The notes under the pieces are model-generated. The model did not search any database. It was not told the origin of the DNA and saw nothing but the letters and a program-made list of their open reading frames with translations. This document shows, in pieces, positions 1-6,504 of a DNA stretch of 46,069 nucleotides. Within the stretch, counting starts at the first letter, position 1. Each line of letters opens with the position of its first letter. Position numbers and translations under genes: made by a program. The stretch is from Bacteroidales bacterium (GTDB lineage: Bacteria > Bacteroidota > Bacteroidia > Bacteroidales > UBA932), in the NCBI GenBank assembly GCA_029009115.1, contig JAQXJU010000078.1:1-46069 (forward strand). The letters run 5' to 3'.

Positions 1-153
1 TTGTGACAAATTGACAGTGCGGTATGACGCAGCCACTTCGGACTGGTTCTCCGCGGAGTTCTTCCCCGAATTGGGGACAGACATAGCAATACCGAGCGCT
101 GCAATGCTGCTCAGAGCAATTGAAGAAATGATTGTAAGCACGTTTTTGTTCAT
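1..153 (-). CDS. Secreted protein, 5' end only (runs off left edge)
   Basis: An open frame of 51 codons starts at an ATG on the minus strand (position 153) and leaves the window. The first residues (MNKNVLTIISSIALSSIAAL) form a classic Sec signal peptide: a short basic N-region, then a hydrophobic core. A polar, Ser/Asn-rich stretch follows, ending in YRTVNLSQ at the edge. Divergent orientation to dnaN and a -7-like box at 192-200 support a real gene start. The N-terminus resembles the region before the protease domain of Bacteroidales HtrA/DegP-type serine proteases. That is a guess from a few residues, because no catalytic part is in the window. Confidence 0.6.
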   Translation of the reverse strand, partial: MNKNVLTIISSIALSSIAALGIAMSVPNSGKNSAENQSEVAASYRTVNLSQ

Positions 154-191
154 TATGGTTGTGTCATTAATTTCCAGGAGCATTAAAAAAT

Positions 192-200
192 CAAAAGGTA
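192..200 (-). promoter_or_regulatory. Possible -7 box of the left-edge gene
   Basis: Read on the minus strand this is TACCTTTTG, a Bacteroidota -7 element (TAnnTTTG) with one extra base. It lies about 40 nt upstream of the ATG at 153. No clear -33 element is seen, so this is tentative. Confidence 0.3.
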
Positions 201-225
201 TGCCATATAATCCGGGATTAATTTG

Positions 226-233
226 TAAATTTG
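226..233 (+). promoter_or_regulatory. Probable -7 box of the dnaN operon
   Basis: TAAATTTG matches the Bacteroidota -7 consensus TAnnTTTG exactly and lies 24 nt before the dnaN ATG. No good TTTG is found 19-20 nt upstream, so the -33 part is weak or absent. Confidence 0.45.
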
Positions 234-257
234 CAGATGTACTTATAATATTATAAT

Positions 258-1382
258 ATGGATTTCAACGTATCAAGCGCAGAACTGCTGAAGGGACTGA
301 TGGATGTCATAAAGGCAATACCCTCAAAGCCCGGTGGCTACCCTATTCTCGAAAACTTCCTGTTTGTTCTGAAGGACGATTCCCTCTCTGTCACTGCATC
401 TGACAGGGAATTGACCCTCTGCACGACCATCCCCGTCAGTTCGATGGCCGAGGAAGGCGAGATAGCCGTTCCTGCCAAACATTTCACCGATATACTCAAG
501 GAACTCCCCGACCAGCCGGTCCGGATCAAGACTACCAGCGAGATTTCCTTCGAGCTGATATGGAACAGCGGTAGTTCCACGCTCCCCTACTTCCCTGCCG
601 AGGATTATCCTCAGATTGAGATGGCGGGCAACGATGCCATCGAGGTCAAATTCCCTTCGCATACCCTGCTGGAAGGAATCAACAAGACCATCTATGCCAC
701 TGCCGATGACGAGATGCGTCCGGCAATGAACGGCATATACTTCGACATCGAGCCCGGACAGGTCACCTTCGTAGCTTCGGACTCTCACAAACTGATATGC
801 TACACCTCGGCCGAGGTAGAGACCGAACTCAAGGCCTCGTTCATCCTGCACAAGAAACACGCCTCCGTCCTCAAGTCGATACTGGACTCCGGGGACGAGT
901 CCGTAAGCGTGAACTTTGACGCCAAGACAGCTGTATTCCACTCTGCTTCAACCATTATGGTGAGCCATCTGATTACCGCCAAGTATCCCAAATACCGCGA
1001 TGTAATCCCCCAGAACAACTCCAACATTCTCAAGATAGACAGGCAGTTGATGCTGAACACGACCCGTCGCGTTGCAGTATGCTCAAGCAAGTCGACCAAC
1101 TTCATCAAGCTGCATATGAGCGAGGGGCAAATTGAGATTACCGCGCAGGATCTCGGATTCTCGCTGTCAGCATACGAGAAGGTTCTATGCGACTACAACG
1201 GAGAGGATCTTTCCATCGGATTCAAGAGCCCCTTCCTTATTGAGATTCTGGCCAACATCAACTGCGACACCATCGTGATGAAGTTCTCGGATTCGCGCCG
1301 TGCGGCTATCATCGTACCCTCGGAGGAAGAAAGCGACAACGAGAAGGTGTGTTGTATCCTGATGCCTATTATGGTATCATAA
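258..1382 (+). CDS. dnaN: DNA polymerase III beta subunit (sliding clamp)
   Basis: The protein of 374 residues has the usual length for a bacterial beta clamp, and its full length aligns with the three-fold repeated clamp fold. Recognisable features are the N-terminal FNVSSAELLKGL, the KPGGYPILENFLF segment, and the C-terminal ILMPIM close to the end, equivalent to the MPMRL tail of other clamps. As a homodimeric ring around DNA it tethers the replicative polymerase and other clamp-binding proteins. It is followed after 12 nt by a DnaQ-like exonuclease gene, a common Bacteroidota arrangement that suggests co-transcription. The ATG at 258 is the only sensible start. Confidence 0.97.
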   Translation: MDFNVSSAELLKGLMDVIKAIPSKPGGYPILENFLFVLKDDSLSVTASDRELTLCTTIPVSSMAEEGEIAVPAKHFTDILKELPDQPVRIKTTSEISFELIWNSGSSTLPYFPAEDYPQIEMAGNDAIEVKFPSHTLLEGINKTIYATADDEMRPAMNGIYFDIEPGQVTFVASDSHKLICYTSAEVETELKASFILHKKHASVLKSILDSGDESVSVNFDAKTAVFHSASTIMVSHLITAKYPKYRDVIPQNNSNILKIDRQLMLNTTRRVAVCSSKSTNFIKLHMSEGQIEITAQDLGFSLSAYEKVLCDYNGEDLSIGFKSPFLIEILANINCDTIVMKFSDSRRAAIIVPSEEESDNEKVCCILMPIMVS

Positions 1383-1394
1383 ATACCGTTCAAT

Positions 1395-2240
1395 ATGGAA
1401 CTCAACCTCAAGAGGCCTCTACTCTTTTTCGATATCGAGAGCACGGGGCTTAATATTCCTGCGGATTCGATAATAGAACTCAGCTTCGTCAAGGTGTTCC
1501 CCGGTGGCGAACAGCGAATCAAGACCTGGAAGATTCTGCCCTGGGACTACGAGCTGAATAAGCAGAGGCCCATCAATCCCGAGGCCTCCAAGGTGAACGG
1601 TGTCACAGATGACATGCTCGTGGGATGCCCCCGATTCTTTGAGGTTCTGCCAGAGATTGCCCAGTGGCTTGAGGACAGCGACCTTGCCGGATTCAACTCA
1701 GCCAAATTCGATCTTCCTATGCTTGCCGAGGAGATTGAGCGTGCCAGAGTCTATGCCGGAGTGGATTGCGGGATAGACCTTCACTCTCCCAAGATGGTTG
1801 ATGTCCAGAACATCTATCACGCTATGGAGCCCCGCAACCTAAGGGCTGCATACCGCTTCTACTGCGGGGGCAAGGACTTCGACAATGCCCATACTGCCGA
1901 GGCCGACACAATTGCCACATACGAGGTTCTCAAGGGTGAGCTGGACCGATATCCCGACCTACTGAAGAATGACGTGGATGCCCTTTCGGCATTCGTAGGC
2001 CGCAGATATGTGGATTTTTCGGGTCATCTGATTTTCAATGACAGCGGGGATCCTGTAATCAACTTCGGAAAGCACAAGGGAAAGACGGCACGGCAGGTTT
2101 TCGAAACCGAGCCTTCGTACTTTTCCTGGATTGCCCAGGGTTCTTTTTCTCTTGACACCAAGCGACAGTTCGCAAAGCTCGAAGAGCAGTTCAAGAGAGA
2201 AAAACTTGCTGCCAAGTTCAACAGTGGACGTTTATTTTAG
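1395..2240 (+). CDS. DnaQ-like 3'-5' exonuclease with C-terminal DUF3820-type domain
   Basis: The protein has 281 residues. The DEDDh exonuclease domain fills about residues 8-180: FDIEST gives the first Asp and Glu, GFNSAKFDLPML the second Asp, and NAHTAEADT the catalytic His and last Asp. After it, about residues 215-260 carry INFGKHKGKTARQVF, the signature of the small DUF3820 (quorum-sensing-regulated virulence factor-like) domain that often follows Bacteroidota exonucleases of this type. It probably trims 3' ends in replication or repair, being encoded 12 nt after dnaN. It is not the replicative epsilon subunit by itself, which cannot be judged without a genome search. The next gene, nhaA, starts 12 nt later. 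Confidence 0.9.
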   Translation: MELNLKRPLLFFDIESTGLNIPADSIIELSFVKVFPGGEQRIKTWKILPWDYELNKQRPINPEASKVNGVTDDMLVGCPRFFEVLPEIAQWLEDSDLAGFNSAKFDLPMLAEEIERARVYAGVDCGIDLHSPKMVDVQNIYHAMEPRNLRAAYRFYCGGKDFDNAHTAEADTIATYEVLKGELDRYPDLLKNDVDALSAFVGRRYVDFSGHLIFNDSGDPVINFGKHKGKTARQVFETEPSYFSWIAQGSFSLDTKRQFAKLEEQFKREKLAAKFNSGRLF

Positions 2241-2252
2241 GATTATCGGATA

Positions 2253-3674
2253 ATGAAACTGGCTTCGGTTTACAGCTGGAACAAAGGCTTGCTTTCTTTC
2301 AATCAGAAAAGCCGTTTTCTCTCACAAAAGGTTTGGTTTCAGGGAGTTCTGTTGATGGGATGCGTCGTCATTGCGATGCTTCTTGCCAATCTTCCTTTCA
2401 CCCGGGACCTCTACAAGGGCCTGCTTGAGACGAATCTGCAGATTCATTTCTTCAACGAAAGCGGGACAGTTGATCTGCTGTTCCCCGAAGGGATGACTGT
2501 CGAGAAGTTCATCAACGACATCCTGATGGTGGTGTTCTTCTTCACGGTCGGTCTTGAAATCAAGAGGGAAGTAGCACACGGTGAACTTTCCAGCCCCAAG
2601 AAAGCGATTCTACCCATTATCGCAGCTTTCGGAGGAGTGATTTTTCCGGCGCTCATCTATACCATTGTCAACCACGGCACCCCGGCTGCATCGGGTTGGG
2701 GAATTCCTACAGCCACCGACATTGCCTTTGCCGTGTGCATACTGTCTATGCTGGGTGACAGGGTTCCCGTATCGCTTAAAGTCTTCCTCACTGCTCTTGC
2801 CATTGCCGACGACCTGATTGCGATAATAGTGGTAGCACTGTTCTACGGAGGCGAAATAAATTTCGGCCTGCTTGGAATTGCAGTGCTTGTCATTCTTGCG
2901 ACCCTCGCACTCTCCAGGCTCGGAGAGAAGAGGATAGCACCGTACCTGATTCTTGCTGTGATTGTATGGATACTCTTCTACTATTCAGGCATTCACGCAA
3001 CTATGTCAGGAGTGGTGATGGCCTTTCTGATTCCTTCAAAAGCCCGCTACAACAAGTCGCAGTACCTGCATAAACGCAATCACTACATAGCCCTGCTCGA
3101 CCGCTACGACAGGACAGCCGAAGGAGAAGCCTTCCCCAACTCGGAACAGAAATTCTGCCTGCGCAGGCTCGAGAAGGTTGCCAACAATACTATGGATATG
3201 AGTTCCCGGGTGGAACACGCTCTTGGCCCGTGGGTCAACTTCTTGATTATGCCTGTATTCGCCCTTGCCAACGCAGGAGTTGAGATAAGCGACCCGAGTT
3301 TCTTCAACGTCTTCAGCTACGACGCGGCTCTGGGAAGCGCATCTATGGGTGTATTCCTCGGTCTGCTCATTGGCAAGCCTTTGGGAATCACTCTATTCAG
3401 CTGGATTGCCATTAAAACTAAGATAGGGGCTATGCCCCAGAAGGCAAACTGGGCGATGTTCTTTGCCGTGGCTTGTCTGGGTGGTATTGGCTTCACGATG
3501 TCGATATTCGTGGATACTCTCTCGTTCGGCGACCAGGCTCCCGAAGTGATGGAACATCTGCGCAACGCAGGCAAGATAGCGGTACTTATGGGGTCTATTT
3601 GTTCCGGGGTGCTGGGCACACTGCTCATAAGCATAGTATCCAAGGCTCAGGGGCATCACAAACAGACAGCGTAA
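2253..3674 (+). CDS. nhaA: Na+/H+ antiporter NhaA
   Basis: This is an inner-membrane protein of 473 residues with about 12 hydrophobic segments. It has the NhaA hallmarks: TATDIAFA with Asp156 (E. coli Asp133) and ALAIADDLIAI with Asp186-Asp187 (E. coli Asp163-Asp164, the ion-binding pair), plus FFFTVGLEIKRE. It exports Na+ in exchange for protons and so serves pH and sodium homeostasis. A hydrophilic loop of about 60 residues (near 265-325) before the last membrane segments makes it longer than the E. coli protein (388 residues), as is usual in Bacteroidota. It is probably the last gene of the dnaN-exonuclease-nhaA unit, although no terminator is obvious before the tRNA promoter. Confidence 0.96.
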   Translation: MKLASVYSWNKGLLSFNQKSRFLSQKVWFQGVLLMGCVVIAMLLANLPFTRDLYKGLLETNLQIHFFNESGTVDLLFPEGMTVEKFINDILMVVFFFTVGLEIKREVAHGELSSPKKAILPIIAAFGGVIFPALIYTIVNHGTPAASGWGIPTATDIAFAVCILSMLGDRVPVSLKVFLTALAIADDLIAIIVVALFYGGEINFGLLGIAVLVILATLALSRLGEKRIAPYLILAVIVWILFYYSGIHATMSGVVMAFLIPSKARYNKSQYLHKRNHYIALLDRYDRTAEGEAFPNSEQKFCLRRLEKVANNTMDMSSRVEHALGPWVNFLIMPVFALANAGVEISDPSFFNVFSYDAALGSASMGVFLGLLIGKPLGITLFSWIAIKTKIGAMPQKANWAMFFAVACLGGIGFTMSIFVDTLSFGDQAPEVMEHLRNAGKIAVLMGSICSGVLGTLLISIVSKAQGHHKQTA

Positions 3675-3706
3675 GACCCGCTGAGACAGTTCATTCTCTT
3701 GTCGGA

Positions 3707-3738
3707 GTTGGAGAAGACAGAAAATTGTCATATATTTG
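3707..3738 (+). promoter_or_regulatory. Promoter of tRNA-Thr
   Basis: GTTG (3707-3710) and TATATTTG (3731-3738) are separated by 20 nt. This is a near-perfect Bacteroidota sigma-ABfr promoter (TTTG, N19-20, TAnnTTTG). The predicted transcription start lies a few bases before the tRNA 5' end. Confidence 0.8.
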
Positions 3739-3748
3739 CATCTCCGAT

Positions 3749-3821
3749 GCCACTTTAGCTCAGTCGGTAGAGCAGCGCATTCGTAACGCGCAGGTCAACA
3801 GTCCGAGTCTGTTAAGTGGCT
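3749..3821 (+). tRNA. tRNA-Thr (anticodon CGT)
   Basis: A complete cloverleaf can be drawn. The acceptor stem GCCACTT/AAGTGGC has 7 perfect pairs. The D-arm is GCTC/GAGC. The anticodon stem is GCGCA/CGCGC with loop TTCGTAA, placing CGT at 34-36 and decoding ACG. The T-arm is AACAG/CTGTT. The discriminator base is T and no CCA is encoded. Two oddities: pair 31-39 is A-C, and T-loop position 55, almost always U (pseudouridine), is C. A dedicated promoter and strong terminator flank the gene. Confidence 0.93.
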
Positions 3822-3830
3822 CATTACGGG

Positions 3831-3861
3831 GTCGGCCAAATTTGGCCGACTTCTTTTTTTT
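3831..3861 (+). terminator. Rho-independent terminator after tRNA-Thr
   Basis: The 20-base perfect palindrome at 3831-3850 (arms GTCGGCCAAA and TTTGGCCGAC) is followed directly by a T-rich run, TTCTTTTTTTT. It ends the tRNA transcript 16 nt before the next ATG at 3878, so the thioesterase needs read-through or its own start. Confidence 0.92.
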
Positions 3862-3877
3862 GAAAAGTGTCGAAATC

Positions 3878-4267
3878 ATGGTAGCAACAGGTATCAAGGG
3901 TCGTCAGGAGACCACGGTAACACAGGCAAACGTAGCATCCAACGTAGGATCAGGGACAGTAAGGGTCTTTGCAACCCCCTCTATGATAGCCCTGATCGAG
4001 AAGGCGGCAGTTCTGTCCATCGAGGCTTATCTCGAACCCGGTCAGAGTTCAGTGGGGACGAGGATTGATGTCAGCCATCTTGCCGCCACTCCCGAGGGGA
4101 TGAAGGTCTGGGCCGAAACCGAGGTTACAGAAGTTGACCGCAGAAAGGTGACATTCAAGGTTGCCGCTTATGACGAACGCGGGCTTATCGGTGAAGGCAC
4201 CCACGAACGTTTCATCATCGACATCGACAAGTTCGTCGCAAAGGCCGAAGCCAAGAAACAGTTCTAA
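3878..4267 (+). CDS. Hot-dog thioesterase, FlK (fluoroacetyl-CoA thioesterase)-like
   Basis: The protein has 129 residues, the size of a single hot-dog domain. Thr33, Glu41 and His67 fall at the same spacing (8 and 26 residues) as the catalytic Thr42, Glu50 and His76 known for Streptomyces FlK, and the stretch SVGTRIDVSHLAATPEGM is typical of that family. It should hydrolyse a small acyl-CoA. The true substrate is unknown, and fluoroacetate resistance is not implied. The ATG at 3878 was chosen because the longer frame upstream runs backwards through the terminator, the tRNA and nhaA. Its stop codon overlaps the convergent flavoprotein gene by 4 nt. Confidence 0.85.
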   Translation: MVATGIKGRQETTVTQANVASNVGSGTVRVFATPSMIALIEKAAVLSIEAYLEPGQSSVGTRIDVSHLAATPEGMKVWAETEVTEVDRRKVTFKVAAYDERGLIGEGTHERFIIDIDKFVAKAEAKKQF

Positions 4268-5664
4268 GACTGCTCCTTTAAAGACAGGGCGGCACTCTTT
4301 CCGGCCAGGAATCCGGTACAGAAGGCTATCTGAAGATTGTATCCTCCGGTATCTGCATCAAGGTCAAGCACTTCGCCACAGAGATACAAACCGGGAACAA
4401 TCCTTGATTCGAGGGTCTTGGGATAAACTTCGTCGGTGCTCACCCCTCCGGCAGTCACCACTGCCCTCTCGTACCCCACATATCCCGCAATATCGAAAGT
4501 CCAGCACTGGAGTGCTGGGGCTATCTTTTCGGGCAGAATCTCGTAGCGGACCTGCCCGCGGCCAAGCTTCTTCTGACGTATTATCTCGGAATGGGTCTGG
4601 ACAAAACCGGGAATAAGGGGCCAGGGCATCAGTTTGCCAAGAAGTATGCGGAGTTTTTCTTTCTCGCGTATATTCCGGCTTCGGGGGTCTCTGCAGACCT
4701 CGTTCCAAAGAGTGGCAACCCTCTGCTGCAGTTCTTCGGGTGGAACACCAGGCTTGAGGTCGAGTTCGAGCGAAACTCTCGAGCCGTTGTTCATTGCCTT
4801 GACTGCCTTGCGACTGAGGCTGAATCCGAGAGGACCTTCGATTCCTCCGTCGGTAAAGTCAAGGTCTCCGAAACCGTCATCCGCCAGATGTCCCTCTACG
4901 AGCAGTCTTGCAGAGATGTTCTTGAGCGAGACTCCGCAGAGCGACTCCCCCAGCTGGGAGAGTGGCAGCGAGCGGTTCAGATGACGGGGGCCGCTGCTCT
5001 GCTCCTGAGTGGCATTCTGGTCTGGAGTCGCATCTGACTTATATCCTCTGGGGACAAGGGCGGTAAGCGAGGGGAAGGTGGGTACTATGCTGTGCCCTAG
5101 GGAAGAGGCCCATCTCAGCCCGTCGCCGCTTGAGCCTGTCGAGGGGTAGCTCAATCCTCCGGTCGCCACGATAATACGACTTGAGGACAAGAGGGAGCCG
5201 TCGGATAGAACGGCAGCAAATGAATTGTCTTCGCAGCACAAGTCAAGGACCTCTGCCCCCGTTTGGATGCGTACACCAACGCTTTTGCAGGCAGCCACAA
5301 GAGTATCCACCACATCAGAAGCCCTGTGTGACTGGGGAAAGACCCTGTCGCCCCTTTCTACCACCGATTGCAGGCCGAAGCTTTCGAACAGTTCGGTAAG
5401 AGCCTCTGGGTTGAGGTTGAAAAACGCAGGCTTCAGGGCATTGGGCTTGGAACGCACGTGACCTACAAAAGAGTTCCAGTCTTTGAGGTTGGTGAAATTG
5501 CAGCGTCCCTTGCCGGTAATCATTATCTTTCTGGCAGGGCGGGGCATCTTTTCAAGCAGGGTGACTGTGGCAGGAGATCCTCCCTCGGAGAGGCAGGATG
5601 CTGCCGAATAAGCGGCCATAAGACCCGATGCACCGCCTCCTATGACGAGTATATCTGATTTCAT
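4264..5664 (-). CDS. BaiN/HI0933-family FAD-dependent oxidoreductase
   Basis: The protein has 466 residues. An N-terminal FAD-binding Rossmann motif (VIGGGASGLMAAYSA, about residues 6-20) is followed by the family's GKGRCNFTN and FPQSHRASDV stretches. The C-terminal end GLYLCGEVLDLDADTGGYNL is the typical second FAD contact of HI0933-like flavoproteins. Members reduce or oxidise diverse small molecules; BaiN acts on bile acids in some clostridia, but substrate cannot be inferred here. The start at ATG 5664 was chosen over a GTG 27 nt upstream because that GTG lies inside the SRP RNA. The ATG is only about 6 nt after the SRP RNA terminator T-run, so expression may depend on read-through. The 3' end overlaps the thioesterase gene by 4 nt. 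Confidence 0.9.
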   Translation of the reverse strand: MKSDILVIGGGASGLMAAYSAASCLSEGGSPATVTLLEKMPRPARKIMITGKGRCNFTNLKDWNSFVGHVRSKPNALKPAFFNLNPEALTELFESFGLQSVVERGDRVFPQSHRASDVVDTLVAACKSVGVRIQTGAEVLDLCCEDNSFAAVLSDGSLLSSSRIIVATGGLSYPSTGSSGDGLRWASSLGHSIVPTFPSLTALVPRGYKSDATPDQNATQEQSSGPRHLNRSLPLSQLGESLCGVSLKNISARLLVEGHLADDGFGDLDFTDGGIEGPLGFSLSRKAVKAMNNGSRVSLELDLKPGVPPEELQQRVATLWNEVCRDPRSRNIREKEKLRILLGKLMPWPLIPGFVQTHSEIIRQKKLGRGQVRYEILPEKIAPALQCWTFDIAGYVGYERAVVTAGGVSTDEVYPKTLESRIVPGLYLCGEVLDLDADTGGYNLQIAFCTGFLAGKSAALSLKEQS

Positions 5665-5670
5665 TGCACG

Positions 5671-5676
5671 AAAAAA
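5671..5676 (-). terminator. T-run terminating SRP RNA
   Basis: Six Ts on the minus strand directly follow the closing GGGAAAG/CTTTCCC stem of the SRP RNA, so the RNA's own end stem with this run acts as an intrinsic terminator. Confidence 0.75.
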
Positions 5677-5773
5677 GGGAAAGCTTAGCACATCGCACCG
5701 CTACGACCTCCTACCCTTGCTACATTCCTGTCCTGGGGGGATTCAGAGGGAGCTGGTCGTGTACGACTTTCCC
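5677..5773 (-). ncRNA. ffs: Signal recognition particle RNA (small, 4.5S type)
   Basis: The 97-nt minus-strand gene carries the conserved SRP domain IV signature: CCCCAGGACAGGAATGTAGC followed by AAGGGTAG. This includes the GGAA tetraloop and the asymmetric AGCA side that binds Ffh. Distal pairing ACGACC/GGTCGT and a terminal stem GGGAAAG (5' end, 5767-5773) with CTTTCCC (3' end, 5677-5683) close the hairpin. A consensus promoter lies directly upstream and a T-run directly downstream, so both ends are well fixed. The RNA pairs with Ffh to target nascent membrane proteins to FtsY and the Sec translocon. Confidence 0.93.
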
Positions 5774-5778
5774 GGAGG

Positions 5779-5811
5779 CAAAAGTACGCAATTATTTTGA
5801 AATGCCCAAAA
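5779..5811 (-). promoter_or_regulatory. Promoter of SRP RNA
   Basis: On the minus strand TTTTG (5811-5807), 20 nt and TACTTTTG (5786-5779) match the Bacteroidota promoter consensus. The start is expected 5-6 nt downstream, at the RNA's GGGAAAG end. Confidence 0.85.
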
Positions 5812-5826
5812 GCAGGCTTCCAAAAC

Positions 5827-6306
5827 TTATATGCTGTCGAATATCAACGGGAGAATGTCGTCAACCTTCTCGAATTTCCAAATCACCTTGGCTCCGACCA
5901 TTATTACAGACATCTTGTGTTTATGGCCGGCCTTGGTCTGATACTGGGCCATTACCTGGCGACAGGCTCCGCAAGGAGTTGCAGGAGAATCGGTTATGCG
6001 GCCATAGACTCCTCCGGCAATTGCTATGCTCATCATATCTTTGTCGGGATAGCGGGCTCCTGCGGCATACATAGCGGTACGCTCAGCGCACAGACTCGAA
6101 GGGAAAGCAGCATTCTCCTGATTTGCTCCTTTGACAATCTGGCCGTTCGACATTCTGACGGCGGCTCCGACATTAAAATGCGAATAAGGAGCGTATGAGC
6201 CCTTCATAGCATCAATTGCCTCGGCGACAAGCTCGCGGTCTTCAGGAAGCATCTCTTCGACAGAGGCAAACTCCTGGAAGTTTATGTTCAGATTCTTTTC
6301 TGTCAT
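5827..6306 (-). CDS. cdd: Cytidine deaminase
   Basis: The protein has 159 residues, the size of the homotetrameric zinc cytidine deaminases. The zinc and catalytic motifs are intact: CAERTAMYAAGAR supplies the Cys ligand and proton-shuttling Glu, and PCGACRQV supplies the two remaining Cys ligands. The N-terminal YAPYSHFNVGAAV binds the nucleoside. It deaminates cytidine and deoxycytidine to uridine and deoxyuridine for pyrimidine salvage. The ATG at 6306 was chosen because a canonical promoter lies only about 24-55 nt upstream; the longer open frame further upstream crosses that promoter and has no family similarity. Confidence 0.95.
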   Translation of the reverse strand: MTEKNLNINFQEFASVEEMLPEDRELVAEAIDAMKGSYAPYSHFNVGAAVRMSNGQIVKGANQENAAFPSSLCAERTAMYAAGARYPDKDMMSIAIAGGVYGRITDSPATPCGACRQVMAQYQTKAGHKHKMSVIMVGAKVIWKFEKVDDILPLIFDSI

Positions 6307-6329
6307 AGACTTGAGGTCTAACAAACTCT

Positions 6330-6361
6330 CAAACTTAGTAATTTTTAGCGGTATTAGCAAA
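6330..6361 (-). promoter_or_regulatory. Promoter of cdd
   Basis: On the minus strand TTTG (6361-6358), 20 nt and TAAGTTTG (6337-6330) give a full Bacteroidota promoter, leaving a leader of about 20 nt. Confidence 0.8.
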
Positions 6362-6465
6362 TTGATGAGCTGCACGTCAGAAAAGTCGGCATTTTGGAAG
6401 GTGAATTTCACGAGCTTGCACAGACATTCCCCGAACCCTTTCAAAGTCGTTGGGGATTGCTGGTA

Positions 6466-6496
6466 TTGATAATTGGCGGGGAAAACATTATTTTTG
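6466..6496 (+). promoter_or_regulatory. Promoter of mnmA, near-leaderless
   Basis: TTG (6466-6468), 20 nt and TATTTTTG (6489-6496) match the consensus. The mnmA ATG begins only 8 nt after the -7 box, so the mRNA would have almost no 5' leader. Confidence 0.7.
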
Positions 6497-6504
6497 CCTC
6501 TTGT

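Noticed and set aside
11..256. Plus-strand open frame of 81 codons before dnaN
   Set aside because: It overlaps the signal-peptide gene on the opposite strand and crosses the dnaN promoter; the product has no family character.
3473..3877. Upstream extension of the thioesterase frame
   Set aside because: It runs through the 3' end of nhaA, the tRNA and a strong terminator; family similarity begins only at ATG 3878.
3878..4267. Fluoroacetate resistance function
   Set aside because: Only fold and catalytic spacing resemble FlK; many Bacteroidota without any link to fluoroacetate carry such proteins.
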